From Methanocalculus taiwanensis (lineage in GTDB: Archaea; Halobacteriota; Methanomicrobia; Methanomicrobiales; Methanocorpusculaceae), in the NCBI RefSeq assembly GCF_024372745.1, contig NZ_VOTZ01000003.1, forward strand, positions 1 to 64,000: a DNA stretch of 64,000 nucleotides. The letters run 5' to 3'. A program made the translations under genes and the position numbers. Positions within the stretch are counted from its first letter, which is position 1; every line of letters starts with the position of its first letter. The notes beneath the pieces were generated by a model that ran no database searches, was not told the DNA's origin, and saw only the letters and a list, made by a program, of their open reading frames with translations. Below are positions 54,069 through 63,278 of the stretch, in pieces.

Positions 54069-54890
54069 ATGCGGTATTTCATCGTCTCGCGAATCGATCG
54101 CGATGAAGCGGTTGCGTTTGCTGGCAGTCTTGCAGGCGGGCTCAGGAAGGCCGGCCATACGGTGATCTTTGAAAGCGATACTGCCGATACTCTGAAGCTG
54201 GACGGCGGTGTCTCCTTTGACGATCTCCCTGGGCAGGCGGATGTCGTTGTTGCAGTCGGGGGAGACGGAACTGTGCTCCGGGCAGTCTCAAAGATGCAGG
54301 TGCAGATCCCGGTGATCGGGGTGAACTGGGGCGAAGTCGGGTTCCTCGCTGATCTCGAACGGGGCCATGCACTCGACTTCCTCGCATCGCTCAAGCCGGG
54401 ATTTCCTGTGGAAAAAAGGATGCGCCTCTCTTTTGAGAGCGATCACGGGCCGATCGGCGATGCACTCAATGAGGCATTGATCGTCACTTCCCGTCCTGCA
54501 AAGATGCTTCGGTTCTCGATTATAATAGATGGGGAAGTGGCCGAGACATTCCGGGCCGATGGGATCATCCTCAGCACACCGACCGGCTCGACTGCGTATG
54601 CGATGAGTGCAGGAGGGCCGATCGTTGATCCCTGGATCGATGGCGTGCTTGTGGTCCCACTCGCACCGTATATGCTCTCGTCCCGGCCCCATATCATCTC
54701 GACCGACCGGCAGATCGAAATACATCTTGAGAGCACAAAGCCAGCAAACCTTGTTATCGACGGGGTTGAGGTGGAGCCGCTTGGCTTCTCGGGATCGATC
54801 CGGGTATCGAGATCGACTGAGCCGTCACTCTTCATTAAAAGCGAACGGACTTTCTTTGAGAAAGTCGAGCAGAAACTGCGACGTCTCTGA
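54069..54890 (+). CDS. nadK: NAD kinase
   Basis: A 273-residue NAD kinase that makes NADP from NAD. The GGDGT motif (VVAVGGDGTVLRAVSKM), GVNWGEVGFLADL, NEALIVTSRPAKMLRF and the glycine/serine loop STPTGSTAYAMSAGGPIVDP are all present. It is 3 bp downstream of the phosphatase gene in the same operon. Confidence 0.95.
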   Translation: MRYFIVSRIDRDEAVAFAGSLAGGLRKAGHTVIFESDTADTLKLDGGVSFDDLPGQADVVVAVGGDGTVLRAVSKMQVQIPVIGVNWGEVGFLADLERGHALDFLASLKPGFPVEKRMRLSFESDHGPIGDALNEALIVTSRPAKMLRFSIIIDGEVAETFRADGIILSTPTGSTAYAMSAGGPIVDPWIDGVLVVPLAPYMLSSRPHIISTDRQIEIHLESTKPANLVIDGVEVEPLGFSGSIRVSRSTEPSLFIKSERTFFEKVEQKLRRL

Positions 54891-54954
54891 TCATCAGGTT
54901 TATCGTTGAATGGATAAATAGGGTCTTGCAGAGAGTAATGGAGTGTGAACGAAT

Positions 54955-55668
54955 ATGGATCAGATGCGAACCGATCTTGATTTTGCTGCGATATCTGCAC
55001 TGCTCAAAGAACAACTTGGCCTGAAAGGCTCCCCGGTTGCGATTAAGCTGGCGGGATCAGAAAAGGAGATCCCGGAGGGGATGGAAGAGGCTGCCGAACA
55101 GATGAGGCATTGCCAGATGGTCTCACTTGCACGGAATGAAGGGAAGTGTTTCTATGCGACCACCAATAAACACAACTGTATGGGCGGTGCCTGGGCGCTC
55201 GGGCTCCGGGAACTCACCTCCTCCCTCAAATCCGGCGAGTTTTATTTTGCCCTTGGTAAGTACGAGAGCTGGGCAGCCTGCCGCCGGACAATCCAGAATG
55301 TCCCGCACCTCCCCTCCGGCGATACCTATGCCACACTGTATTCGCCACTGGAATCGACACCTTTTACGCCGCATGTGGTGCTGATCATAGCCGAGCCGCG
55401 TTCGATGCTGAAACTGGCTCAGAGCGTTCTGTTCAGGATGGGCGGGAGGATCTATTCTGAGATGTCCGGGATCCAGTCGGTCTGTTCCGATGCGACTGCA
55501 ACGGTGTACATGAGCGGAAAGCCGAATATCTCCCTTGGATGTGACGGTTCACGGAAGTTCTCTGGGATTGCCGATGGCGAGATGGTGATGGGCCTCCCCG
55601 GTGAGCTGCTTGGTGAGATAGCGGATTCGATCCCGATCGTTGTCGGTGCTCCCGGCTCTAAGAAATAA
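54955..55668 (+). CDS. DUF169 family protein
   Basis: A 237-residue DUF169 protein. The family pattern is visible: LKGSPVAIKL near the start, a Cys-rich stretch (MRHCQMVSLARNEGKCFYATTNKHNCMGG), and the end SLGCDGSRKFSGIADGEMVMGLPGELL. Function is unknown; conserved cysteines suggest a metal or redox centre. A TATA-like gataaatag lies about 40 bp upstream. Confidence 0.88.
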   Translation: MDQMRTDLDFAAISALLKEQLGLKGSPVAIKLAGSEKEIPEGMEEAAEQMRHCQMVSLARNEGKCFYATTNKHNCMGGAWALGLRELTSSLKSGEFYFALGKYESWAACRRTIQNVPHLPSGDTYATLYSPLESTPFTPHVVLIIAEPRSMLKLAQSVLFRMGGRIYSEMSGIQSVCSDATATVYMSGKPNISLGCDGSRKFSGIADGEMVMGLPGELLGEIADSIPIVVGAPGSKK

Positions 55669-55730
55669 CCCCTTTTTGATCTCCGAATCCTTCTTATCAC
55701 CAGCAGGCGAGTAGTACAGAAACAGGTGGG

Positions 55731-56240
55731 ATGAGCTTGCAGATCTCGATGAAGCTTGAGTTGAAGGATACTCCGGGCCAGCTGCTCGGCGCATTGAAAC
55801 CGATCTCGGATATCGGCGGGAATATCATTACGATCATCCATCAGCGGGATCAGACGACTGCCGAGAACACCCTGACGGTGGATATCGTACTCGAGCTCCC
55901 CGAAAAGAAGCTTGATGCCCTCATCGATGCCCTTCGCGAACGGGGATGCGGGGTGATCCGGGTCGGCAAGGAGCGCCTTCTCCAGAAGCAGTCGCTGATT
56001 ATGATCGGACACCTGATGCATACCGATCTCACCGATACTGTTGACCGGATCGATCAGACTGGTTTTGCGGAAGTTTCAGAACTGCACATGGTGATGCCCG
56101 CAATCGATGAGCCTTCAACTGCCAAGATCACAATCCGTGCGATCTCACCGGAGGATATGCTCCATGCTGTGCGGATCCTCCGCGAGGTTGCGGCACAGAA
56201 GGATATTCTCATTCTCGAACCGCTCGGGGGTGCGGAATGA
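55731..56240 (+). CDS. ACT-domain regulatory protein
   Basis: A 169-residue protein with two ACT-like halves: LELKDTPGQLLGALKPISDIGGNI (about 9-32) and IGHLMHTDLTDTVDRIDQTGFAEV (about 91-114). ACT domains bind amino acids. Its stop overlaps the start of homoserine dehydrogenase (ATGA), so it is probably the detached feedback-control subunit of that enzyme, which itself lacks an ACT domain. Confidence 0.88.
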   Translation: MSLQISMKLELKDTPGQLLGALKPISDIGGNIITIIHQRDQTTAENTLTVDIVLELPEKKLDALIDALRERGCGVIRVGKERLLQKQSLIMIGHLMHTDLTDTVDRIDQTGFAEVSELHMVMPAIDEPSTAKITIRAISPEDMLHAVRILREVAAQKDILILEPLGGAE

Positions 56241-57217
56241 GGATCGCGATCATCGGGTTTGGTGCGGTCGGGCAGGGGCTTGCCCGAGTGCTTGCTGATA
56301 CGGGCTTTACCGTCACCGCTGTTGCGGATTCGCGTTCGGCCTGCATCAACAAGGACGGCCTCGATCTCCCTGAGGTGCTCGCCCGGAAGGAGGAGAGTGG
56401 ACTCTGCGGGAGTGCAGGCATTGGTATTGCTGATATTCTCTCATCAGGTGCATTTGATATCCTTGTTGAGGTCTCCCCGACGAATGCTGAGACCGGTGAG
56501 CCCGCCCTCTCGACGATCAGATCTGCACTTGCGATGGGAAAACATGTTGTCACCTCGAATAAGGGACCGATCGCCTGTGCATACCATGAGCTGAAGGCGC
56601 TAGCAGACATAAATGGCGTGATGCTCGGGTACGAGGCGACCGTTGCCGGTGCAGTGCCGATCGTCTCCGGGCTCAGGCATGGGCTTGCCGGTAATACAGT
56701 CAGGTCGCTCCACGGCATCCTGAACGGGACCTGCAACTATATCCTGACCCGGATGCGGGATGAGGGGCTCACCTATCCACAGGCGCTTCAGGAGGCCCGC
56801 GATCTCGGGTATGCCGAGGCGGATCCGACCTATGATGTGAAGGGGATCGATGCTGCAATCAAGCTCGTGATCCTGGCAAATACGCTTCTTGGAATGGATA
56901 TCCGGCTATCAGATGTTGATATCACCGGGATCGACTCGATCACGCTCGAAGCGCTCAGCCTTGCCGAGTCTGAAGGTGCGACGATCCGCCTGATCGGTGA
57001 AATCCTGCCTGAGAGAAACCAGGTGCGTGTCTCGCCACGCGTGATCCCGCTTGATCATCCGCTTGTTGTGGACGGGACACTCAATGCGATCTCAGTCTGC
57101 TGCGATCTGGCGGGACCGGTGACCTTTATCGGTAAAGGAGCCGGCCCCTACCCGACAGCCAGTGCGATCCTCGCCGATCTCAACTTCATCAGGGATTCCT
57201 ATGACCGGGGTGCTTGA
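56237..57217 (+). CDS. hom: Homoserine dehydrogenase
   Basis: A 326-residue enzyme that reduces aspartate semialdehyde to homoserine on the path to threonine and methionine. The N-terminal NAD(P) fold begins RIAIIGFGAVGQGLARVLAD; HVVTSNKGPIA and the catalytic domain with GILNGTCNYILTRM and ADPTYDVKGIDAAIKLVILA follow. It has no C-terminal ACT domain; the ACT protein is the preceding, 4-base-overlapping gene. Confidence 0.95.
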   Translation: MRIAIIGFGAVGQGLARVLADTGFTVTAVADSRSACINKDGLDLPEVLARKEESGLCGSAGIGIADILSSGAFDILVEVSPTNAETGEPALSTIRSALAMGKHVVTSNKGPIACAYHELKALADINGVMLGYEATVAGAVPIVSGLRHGLAGNTVRSLHGILNGTCNYILTRMRDEGLTYPQALQEARDLGYAEADPTYDVKGIDAAIKLVILANTLLGMDIRLSDVDITGIDSITLEALSLAESEGATIRLIGEILPERNQVRVSPRVIPLDHPLVVDGTLNAISVCCDLAGPVTFIGKGAGPYPTASAILADLNFIRDSYDRGA

Positions 57218-58304
57218 GAAGAGGAATAAAATCCTCTCCCTGATGCGTCGAATAACGCTGGATGAAGGCTCTTTTACTGTCGGGCAGATCGCCCGCCGGA
57301 TTGGTATTCCGAGGACAACAGCACAGGACTGGACGAACCGGCTTGTTCAGGAAGAATGTATTCTTCTCGACGCTCCCGGGAGAGGGAGGGAGCCTGCACG
57401 GTATGTCGCCAGAACCGCCCTTCCCCGGACGCTCTGCAAACGGATCTTCACGACCTGTGATGAGGATCTCGTCGAGATCTACCATGAGTGCATGAGCGCG
57501 GGCTGTGCCGCTTTCTGCCGCCATCACCACGGCCGTGCGGGCGGCGCCCTCTCCACGGTCAGAAGGGATGGCACCCTTCTCCGTGAACGCGGGCGTTTCG
57601 GCGCTGTTGCAGCAGATGTCGGCCTGTCTCCCCTCCCTGCGGTGAGTGTTGTCGCGATCCGGAGGGAGGGTGATCATATCGTCCAGACGATCCGGTCGTT
57701 TGGCGGGCCATCATACTCCCTGACCGAGATGATGTCCCGTGCGCGCGGTGTGCTGGCGGTACATACCCGTCGGAATGGCAATATCGTCGAGGGGGATGTC
57801 TATACAAAAGCGCTCAGGCTTGTTGCGATCGGGATTGATGATACCGATTCGGAGGGGAGCGGGGCAACATTTGCACTTGCCTATGCCCTTCTCCAGCTCC
57901 TGGGCAGGATGGATGGTGTGATGCCGATTGCCCATCATGTTGCGATGCTCTCGCCAGGGATCGACGAGAAGACGGCAGGCAACTCATGCAGCCTGATCGA
58001 GTTTGCAGCAGACGAAGAACAGCTGCCTGTGATCATCGATCGGGCTGTCTCGTTTGTTGCCGGGGAGTCTTCATCGCCGCACTGGGGGATTGCGGTGAAG
58101 ATCGGCCTCTCCCGGCCTGAGGGTCTCCTCGCCTATGGTGCAAAGGCGAGAACCGAGCGGATCAGTCTTGATGAGGCGCAAGGCTATGCTGCGGAGATGG
58201 GAATCCGGATTGCAGGCGGCCGGGGAGTGATCGGTGCGCTGGCTGCCGTCTCGCTGCATGGATGCGGGGATGAAGTGCTCCTCAACCCCGGCATCGGAAT
58301 CTGA
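57201..58304 (+). CDS. Winged-helix protein fused to a TiaS-like (IDDTD) domain
   Basis: A 367-residue protein with an unusual layout. Residues 1-75 are a winged helix (TVGQIARRIGIPRTTAQDWTNRL). Four cysteines and a His triplet (C86, C97, C102, C106, HHH 108-110) could bind a metal or Fe-S cluster. The C-terminal half carries GIDDTDSEGSGATFALAYAL (211-230), the motif of TiaS-type agmatinylcytidine synthases and of a methanogen-marker relative. It may be such a marker protein with an added DNA-binding domain; the reaction is unknown. The start is set at 57201, overlapping hom by 17 bases. Confidence 0.6.
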   Translation: MTGVLEKRNKILSLMRRITLDEGSFTVGQIARRIGIPRTTAQDWTNRLVQEECILLDAPGRGREPARYVARTALPRTLCKRIFTTCDEDLVEIYHECMSAGCAAFCRHHHGRAGGALSTVRRDGTLLRERGRFGAVAADVGLSPLPAVSVVAIRREGDHIVQTIRSFGGPSYSLTEMMSRARGVLAVHTRRNGNIVEGDVYTKALRLVAIGIDDTDSEGSGATFALAYALLQLLGRMDGVMPIAHHVAMLSPGIDEKTAGNSCSLIEFAADEEQLPVIIDRAVSFVAGESSSPHWGIAVKIGLSRPEGLLAYGAKARTERISLDEAQGYAAEMGIRIAGGRGVIGALAAVSLHGCGDEVLLNPGIGI

Positions 58305-58306
58305 TC

Positions 58307-59065
58307 TCAGGACCTGTACCCATAACTCCAGTCTGTTTCATTGAGTTTTCTGAGCATTGCAACGATTGCATCTACCAGTACCTTCTTCATAACAAGCCCT
58401 TTTTCACGGCTTCCTTTCGTCGGGTCGCCGGTTGCGCCGGTATCGGTTATCTCAGAAAAGAGCCATTTGATCTCGCCAAATTCCGGGAGGCCGGGAACTC
58501 TCCCTGCTGCATGTTCAGGCTGGCAGAGCTCCTCGAAGAGTGCAAGGCCAATCGACATCTCTCCTTCGCCGCCATGGCCAAGACCCCCCCAGACCTCGAA
58601 GAAGCCGTCGGGGAGGAGGGGGGCGATAGATTCCCACCAGGCACCAAGGGTGGCGATCTTCATCTCCGGGTGGGCGACTTTTACTTTTCTCGATGCGATC
58701 TCGATCGGTGCAATGTTCCCGTCATGGCCATTTAAGATGAAGACTTTTCGTATTCCTTCGCGGTACACAGATTCAAGAATATCCTCGATGATGGCGATCT
58801 CTGTTTCGAACCTGAGCGAGATGGTGAAGGAAAAGTCCCGGTAGTGTTCGGATACCCCGTAGGGAACGACCGGGAGGACGGCTGTGCCCGGTATCTGCTT
58901 TGCTACTTCTTCTGCCAGGATGGCGGCGGTATAGGCGTCGGTTGCAAAGGGGAGGTGGCCGCCATGGCTCTCAAGCGATCCGAGCGGGAGGATTGCCAGA
59001 TCGAAGGGGTTCTCCCGGTAATCATGGGCGGTTGTATGCTGCACCAGCAGGGGATTCTTCTCCAT
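58307..59065 (-). CDS. Creatininase-family hydrolase, possibly ArfB-type deformylase
   Basis: A 252-residue creatininase-fold metal amidohydrolase. Metal ligands are expected in GSLESHGGHLPFATDAY (Glu, His, Asp), LNGHDGN and GGEGEMS. In methanogens one member, ArfB, removes formate from a pyrimidine intermediate of riboflavin and F420 synthesis; this gene could be ArfB, but creatininase relatives with other roles cannot be excluded. It converges with the TiaS-like gene. Confidence 0.75.
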   Translation of the reverse strand: MEKNPLLVQHTTAHDYRENPFDLAILPLGSLESHGGHLPFATDAYTAAILAEEVAKQIPGTAVLPVVPYGVSEHYRDFSFTISLRFETEIAIIEDILESVYREGIRKVFILNGHDGNIAPIEIASRKVKVAHPEMKIATLGAWWESIAPLLPDGFFEVWGGLGHGGEGEMSIGLALFEELCQPEHAAGRVPGLPEFGEIKWLFSEITDTGATGDPTKGSREKGLVMKKVLVDAIVAMLRKLNETDWSYGYRS

Positions 59066-59133
59066 AGTGAGAGAATTGCGGTCATCGATTATCTATTCTT
59101 CTCTTTGAAGTGATGTTTCCTGACCGATTCTTA

Positions 59134-59143
59134 CTTATAATAT
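59134..59143 (+). promoter_or_regulatory. TATA box for the FKBP gene, probably leaderless transcript
   Basis: CTTATAATAT is centred about 26 bases before the ATG at 59164, so transcription should begin at or next to the start codon. A weak AGGT stretch right before the ATG does not leave room for a leader. Confidence 0.5.
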
Positions 59144-59163
59144 CGACCCAAACGCCTTCAGGT

Positions 59164-59595
59164 ATGACAGCAGCAGCAATTGGAGACATTGTGTCTATCC
59201 ACTATACAGGGACGCTCGAAGATGGCGAGGTTTTTGACTCCTCGCTTGAACGTGAGCCGCTCGAGTTTGAAATAGGTGCCGGACAGGTGATCCCCGGATT
59301 CGATCAGGGTGTTGAGGGCATGGTTGCCGGCGAGTCACGGCGGCTTGAGATCCCTGCAGACCAGGCGTATGGGGAGCGGAATGAAGAACTCATTTTCCCG
59401 GTGCCAAAGGACCAGTTCCCACCTGAGATCACCCCGAATGTCGGCGACCGCTTCCATGTGCAGGTCGGCGAAGATCAGGTTATTGAAGTGGGTGTCACCG
59501 GGATCACCGATGATATGGTGACGCTTGATGCAAACCACCCGCTTGCCGGAAAGACGCTCGTCTTTGAAGTAACCCTCGTTGAGATTAAAGAGTGA
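59164..59595 (+). CDS. FKBP-type peptidyl-prolyl isomerase (SlyD-like)
   Basis: A 143-residue FKBP-type isomerase and chaperone. The FKBP core (IGDIVSIHYTGTLEDGEVFDSS, LEFEIGAGQVIPGFDQGVEGM, EIPADQAYGERNE) holds the inserted flap domain (about 72-125) found in archaeal and SlyD proteins. The start is set at MTAAAIGD (59164), matching the TATA spacing; an ATG 18 codons earlier would lie before the promoter. Confidence 0.92.
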   Translation: MTAAAIGDIVSIHYTGTLEDGEVFDSSLEREPLEFEIGAGQVIPGFDQGVEGMVAGESRRLEIPADQAYGERNEELIFPVPKDQFPPEITPNVGDRFHVQVGEDQVIEVGVTGITDDMVTLDANHPLAGKTLVFEVTLVEIKE

Positions 59596-59748
59596 AGTGA
59601 GGGACTATCCCTCATTTTAGGGAATATATTTCCTGCTATTTTTTGAACCTTTCTCATTCTGTAATGATTTTCCGGAGCTCTTTGTGCCTCTTGTTTAAGG
59701 CGCCAATTCTTGAAAAAAAGGATTTTTGGGGTTTTGCAAAATGGGGAT

Positions 59749-60939
59749 TTAGAAGTCCGTCATGATACGGAACTGATCGATCTCTTCTGAATTAATCTCT
59801 TCGAGGAACTCTTCTGCCGCGTGCTGGATGTTCTTGCTTGCGGTGATGGCACGGCCGACGACGAGGATGTCAGCTCCGGACGCGAGTGCTTTCTTTGCCA
59901 CATTGACGCGGATGCCGCCTGCGGTTGCAACAAGGATCTTTCCGCCTGCTGCCTTCTTGATTGCGGGGATGTCACCCCAGGCATAGTCGCTTCCTTCTGC
60001 GTCGATTGCACGGTGCATCTCAACGACATGCGGGAGAGCATTGATCTTGGCAAGCGCCTTTACAAGGTTTAATGGTGATTCGACATTGAGCATATCGACG
60101 ACTGCGTAGATGCCGGTCTTCCGTGCCTCAAGGACTGCCTTCTCGATGGTTGAGATGGGGGCGAGGCCGGAGATCACAACGGCGTCAGCGGATGCATTTG
60201 CACACATCCGGGTCTCGAGGTTCCCGGTGTCGAGGGTCTTTAGGTCTGCGATGATGAAGGCGTTTGGCCTCATCTTCCTGATCTCTCCGATGACCGAGAG
60301 GCCGAACTGTTTGATCAGCGGTGTGCCTGCCTCGATGATCAGGTGGTCGTTCTGTGGAAGTTCTGTTAAGACACGCTCGACCTGGTTCATGTCAACGAGA
60401 TCCATGGCAACCTGGAGGTATGGAGGGTTCCAGAGCCGCTGGACCTTGAAGCCCATGACGCCGTGTGCTGCCCGGTCCTTCTCGTGGAGGATCGTCTTTT
60501 CGTCCGGGAAGGATTCGAATGCCCGTGAGAGTGAGAGTTTCATGGCCCCGTAGTTGTACCGGTAGATCCGGTTGTAGTCTTCTGCATCCGGTGCAAGGTA
60601 GACGCTTGCAATGATGACGATATCATCGATGTTGATGCCATTGAAGAGCCCTTCTTCGAGACTGTCTGCAACGGCCTTTGCCACTGCCGCCTGCACAGGC
60701 CCAAACATCTCTTTTACCTGTTCGCCCTTCTTCAGGGTGACCTTCGGGATGATGACGGTTGCGGGCTTTGTCAGGAGGTTTGGCCTGATCACTGCGAGCA
60801 GAGGGGTGTGCCCTGCCGAGAGCTGTGAGAGTGCATTTGCAAATGCTGTTCCTACAGGCCCGTTTTTGTCTCCGACTAACAGGTCGATGTGCGCAAGTTC
60901 GGGCCCATCGCCAACTAAAGCTTCACCTATTGAATACAT
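59749..60939 (-). CDS. fae-hps: Bifunctional formaldehyde-activating enzyme / hexulose-6-phosphate synthase
   Basis: A 396-residue fusion. The N-terminal Fae domain (1 to about 165; MYSIGEALVGDGPELAHIDL, with His17) condenses formaldehyde with tetrahydromethanopterin. The C-terminal Hps domain (about 170-396; VDMNQVERVLTELPQNDHLI, IIADLKTLDTGNLETRM, AGGIRVNVAKKALASGADILVVGRAI) is an orotidine-decarboxylase-fold barrel that makes or splits hexulose 6-phosphate. In methanogens the pair supplies ribulose 5-phosphate for pentose synthesis and captures the released formaldehyde. The start is the ATG at 60939; the longer frame adds a non-conserved stretch next to the tRNA gene. Confidence 0.95.
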   Translation of the reverse strand: MYSIGEALVGDGPELAHIDLLVGDKNGPVGTAFANALSQLSAGHTPLLAVIRPNLLTKPATVIIPKVTLKKGEQVKEMFGPVQAAVAKAVADSLEEGLFNGINIDDIVIIASVYLAPDAEDYNRIYRYNYGAMKLSLSRAFESFPDEKTILHEKDRAAHGVMGFKVQRLWNPPYLQVAMDLVDMNQVERVLTELPQNDHLIIEAGTPLIKQFGLSVIGEIRKMRPNAFIIADLKTLDTGNLETRMCANASADAVVISGLAPISTIEKAVLEARKTGIYAVVDMLNVESPLNLVKALAKINALPHVVEMHRAIDAEGSDYAWGDIPAIKKAAGGKILVATAGGIRVNVAKKALASGADILVVGRAITASKNIQHAAEEFLEEINSEEIDQFRIMTDF

Positions 60940-61016
60940 ACAAAAGTTCCTGCCTTGCTCATAACTATGGATCGAAGATCTATAAAATGACAAGCGCTTT
61001 TCAGAAGAATGAAAGG

Positions 61017-61192
61017 TGGGGTCGGTGAGATTTGAACTCACGATCGACGGGTCTCTCCGACAAGCGTATGAGCGGATACTTCAGCATCAGCGCTCCAACG
61101 GGTCATCATCTCAATCAATCAGCAGACCCGATTGTTCATCATACGCCAAGACCGCTGGAGCCCGTCGCCATACCGGACTAGGCCACGACCCC
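61017..61192 (-). tRNA. tRNA-Trp (anticodon CCA) with a 102-base intron
   Basis: The exons are 61192-61155 (38 bases, ending CTCCAG) and 61052-61017 (36 bases). Joined, they give acceptor GGGGTCG/CGACCCC with discriminator A, D-arm GCC-TAGTCCGGTAT-GGC, anticodon stem ACGGG/CCCGT with anticodon CCA, and T-arm GTGAG-TTCAAAT-CTCAC. The intron lies after position 37, the canonical archaeal site, and contains a C/D box guide RNA. No CCA is encoded. Confidence 0.94.
61053..61154 (-). ncRNA. Intron-encoded C/D box guide sRNA (2'-O-methylation of tRNA-Trp)
   Basis: On the minus strand the intron holds box C ATGATGA (61136-61142), box D' CTGA (61119-61122), box C' ATGATGA (61103-61109) and box D CTGA (61087-61090). 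The D' guide (cggtctg-like, 61123-61130) pairs with CAGACCCG across the spliced anticodon loop, putting the fifth base on C39. The D guide (61091-61102) pairs with the 5' exon GCTCCA, putting the fifth base on C34. These are the two positions known to be methylated by the tRNA-Trp intron in Haloferax and other euryarchaea. Confidence 0.88.
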
Positions 61193-61288
61193 GATCCTGT
61201 CTTGTAATAAATGGATGTATCGTAATTTATACATTGCGAACTCGCATTTCGATATCTTTTTTCCTCAGTAGCCGGTACGTTTTAAGGA

Positions 61289-62989
61289 ATGGTGGAAGGC
61301 AGCTATACATGCGGGGTGTCAGAGATACCCCTGCGAGGAGAGACGATTGGCGCAATGCTCAATCAGATCGCGGCAAAATACCCGGATAACGAGGCACTTG
61401 TCTCAGTTCACCAGGGTCTCCGATATACGTACCATGAATTCCTTGAAGAGGTTGAGGTCGTTGCCCGCGGCCTGATGGCCCTTGGGGTGGAGCGCGGGAA
61501 TCGTGTGGCGATCTGGTCGCTCAATTATGCGGAATGGGTGATTGTTCAGTTCGCAACAGCCAAGATCGGTGCGATCATGGTGAACATCAACCCGGCATAC
61601 CGGACCTATGAGCTTGAGTATGCCCTGAAGCAGTCCGAGGTGCAGACCCTGATCATCCAGGGGCAGTTCAAGACCTCAGATTACATCGGGATGTTCTATG
61701 AGGCCTGCCCTGAGGCGGCATCATCGCGGCCGGGCCGGATCAATTCGGATACTTTCCCGTACCTGAAGAATGTGATCTTCCTTGGGGATACTCCGCAGGA
61801 TGGGATGTTCCTCTGGAAGGAGATCCATGAGATGGCAGAGGATATCTCCCCTGGAGAGCTGAGTGAGCGGGAAGAGGTGCTGGAGTTTGATGATCCGATT
61901 AATATCCAGTATACCTCGGGAACGACGGGGTACCCGAAGGGGGTCGTCCTCTCCCATCACAGTATCATGAATAACGGGTTTGTGATCGGGGAAGGGATGC
62001 GGTTTTCTGAGAAAGACCGGCTCTGTATCCCGGTGCCGTTCTACCATTGCTTCGGGATGGTCCTCTCAAACCTCGCCTGCGTGACTCACGGCTCAACGAT
62101 GGTGCTCCCGGCCCCGGTCTTCAATGCCGAGGCGGTGCTGAAGGCTGTCCAGGATGAGCGGTGCACCGCACTCCACGGTGTTCCGACGATGTTCATTGCC
62201 GAGCTCTCGCTCCCTGACTTTGATTCATATAAGCTTGATTCACTCAGAACCGGGATCATGGCAGGCTCTCCCTGCCCGATCGAGGTGATGAAAGAGGTGA
62301 ATACACGGATGCATATGTCCGAGATCGTCATCGTTTATGGCCAGACCGAGACCTCGCCCGGTGTGACGATGTCCACTGTTGACGATCCGCTGATACGGCG
62401 TGTCTCGACCGTCGGCCGGGTGATGCCCCATACCGAGCTGAAGATCGTCGATCCTCAGACACGGCGGCTCGTGGCCCGTGGTGAGCCGGGAGAGATCTGC
62501 GCACGCGGCTACATGGTGATGAAGTGTTATTACAATAATCCAAGCGCCACCCACTCCACAATCGATCCGAATGGCTGGAACCATACGGGGGATCTCGGTG
62601 TGATGGATGAGGAAGGCTATATCCGGATCGTCGGCCGTCTGAAGGAGATGGTGATCCGGGGCGGCGAGAATATCTATCCCCGTGAGATCGAGGAGTTTCT
62701 TCATCATCACCCAAAGATTGACGATGCATATGTCATCGGGGTGCCTGATATTAAATACGGCGAGGAGCTGATGGCCTGGGTGAAGGTGGAGAACGGCAAT
62801 ACCCTCACCGAGGATGATATCCGGGCGTTCTGCAAGGGAAAAATCGCCCATTACAAGGTGCCGAGGTACTACAAGTTCGTCGACAGCTTCCCGATGACCA
62901 TCTCAGGCAAGATCCAGAAGTTCAAGATGCGGCAGCAGGCAGTTGAAGAGCTCGGCCTCCAGGATGCCGAGAAGGTTGAGACGGCCTGA
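61289..62989 (+). CDS. AMP-forming acyl-CoA synthetase (fatty-acid type)
   Basis: A 566-residue adenylate-forming enzyme that activates a carboxylic acid with ATP and joins it to CoA. The P-loop is YTSGTTGYPKGV (about 207-218); further motifs are YGQTETSPGV, the hinge region IVGRLKEMVIRGGENIYPREIE, and the C-terminal catalytic Lys in SGKIQKFKMR. It resembles medium/long-chain acyl-CoA ligases. Methanogens lack fatty-acid membranes, so the substrate may be an aromatic or branched acid. Confidence 0.9.
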   Translation: MVEGSYTCGVSEIPLRGETIGAMLNQIAAKYPDNEALVSVHQGLRYTYHEFLEEVEVVARGLMALGVERGNRVAIWSLNYAEWVIVQFATAKIGAIMVNINPAYRTYELEYALKQSEVQTLIIQGQFKTSDYIGMFYEACPEAASSRPGRINSDTFPYLKNVIFLGDTPQDGMFLWKEIHEMAEDISPGELSEREEVLEFDDPINIQYTSGTTGYPKGVVLSHHSIMNNGFVIGEGMRFSEKDRLCIPVPFYHCFGMVLSNLACVTHGSTMVLPAPVFNAEAVLKAVQDERCTALHGVPTMFIAELSLPDFDSYKLDSLRTGIMAGSPCPIEVMKEVNTRMHMSEIVIVYGQTETSPGVTMSTVDDPLIRRVSTVGRVMPHTELKIVDPQTRRLVARGEPGEICARGYMVMKCYYNNPSATHSTIDPNGWNHTGDLGVMDEEGYIRIVGRLKEMVIRGGENIYPREIEEFLHHHPKIDDAYVIGVPDIKYGEELMAWVKVENGNTLTEDDIRAFCKGKIAHYKVPRYYKFVDSFPMTISGKIQKFKMRQQAVEELGLQDAEKVETA

Positions 62990-63032
62990 AGGCTGTCCTA
63001 CTCCATGTAATGCGGGAGACAGGGGATCTATA

Positions 63033-63107
63033 CCCTAATAGATTTCATGTCTTCTGGATTCTCTCCGTTGAAACTGCATACATAGAGCGGAAATCTATGG
63101 ATTAGGG
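63033..63107. repeat. Imperfect inverted repeat in the gap after the acyl-CoA synthetase
   Basis: ccctaatagattt (63033-63045) and aaatctatggattaggg (63091-63107) can pair around a 45-base loop, with a four-base bulge. It lies about 50 bases after the stop codon and about 170 before the next gene. It may be a stem at the transcript end or the trace of a small element. The rest of the gap 62990-63278 has no gene. Confidence 0.4.
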
Positions 63108-63278
63108 AGTCCCTTTCACCCACCATCTCTTTCTCTATCTCCCGGTTTCCAAGCTCCTGTGCATCCATGTGTGGTTGACTGCTCTTAGGGATTTTATCTG
63201 GCGAACATTTAGTGGGTAGTGTTTATTTTTCTTATCGGGAGGGAGATTCATATCAATTGAGGGCTCAACTACCTCACC

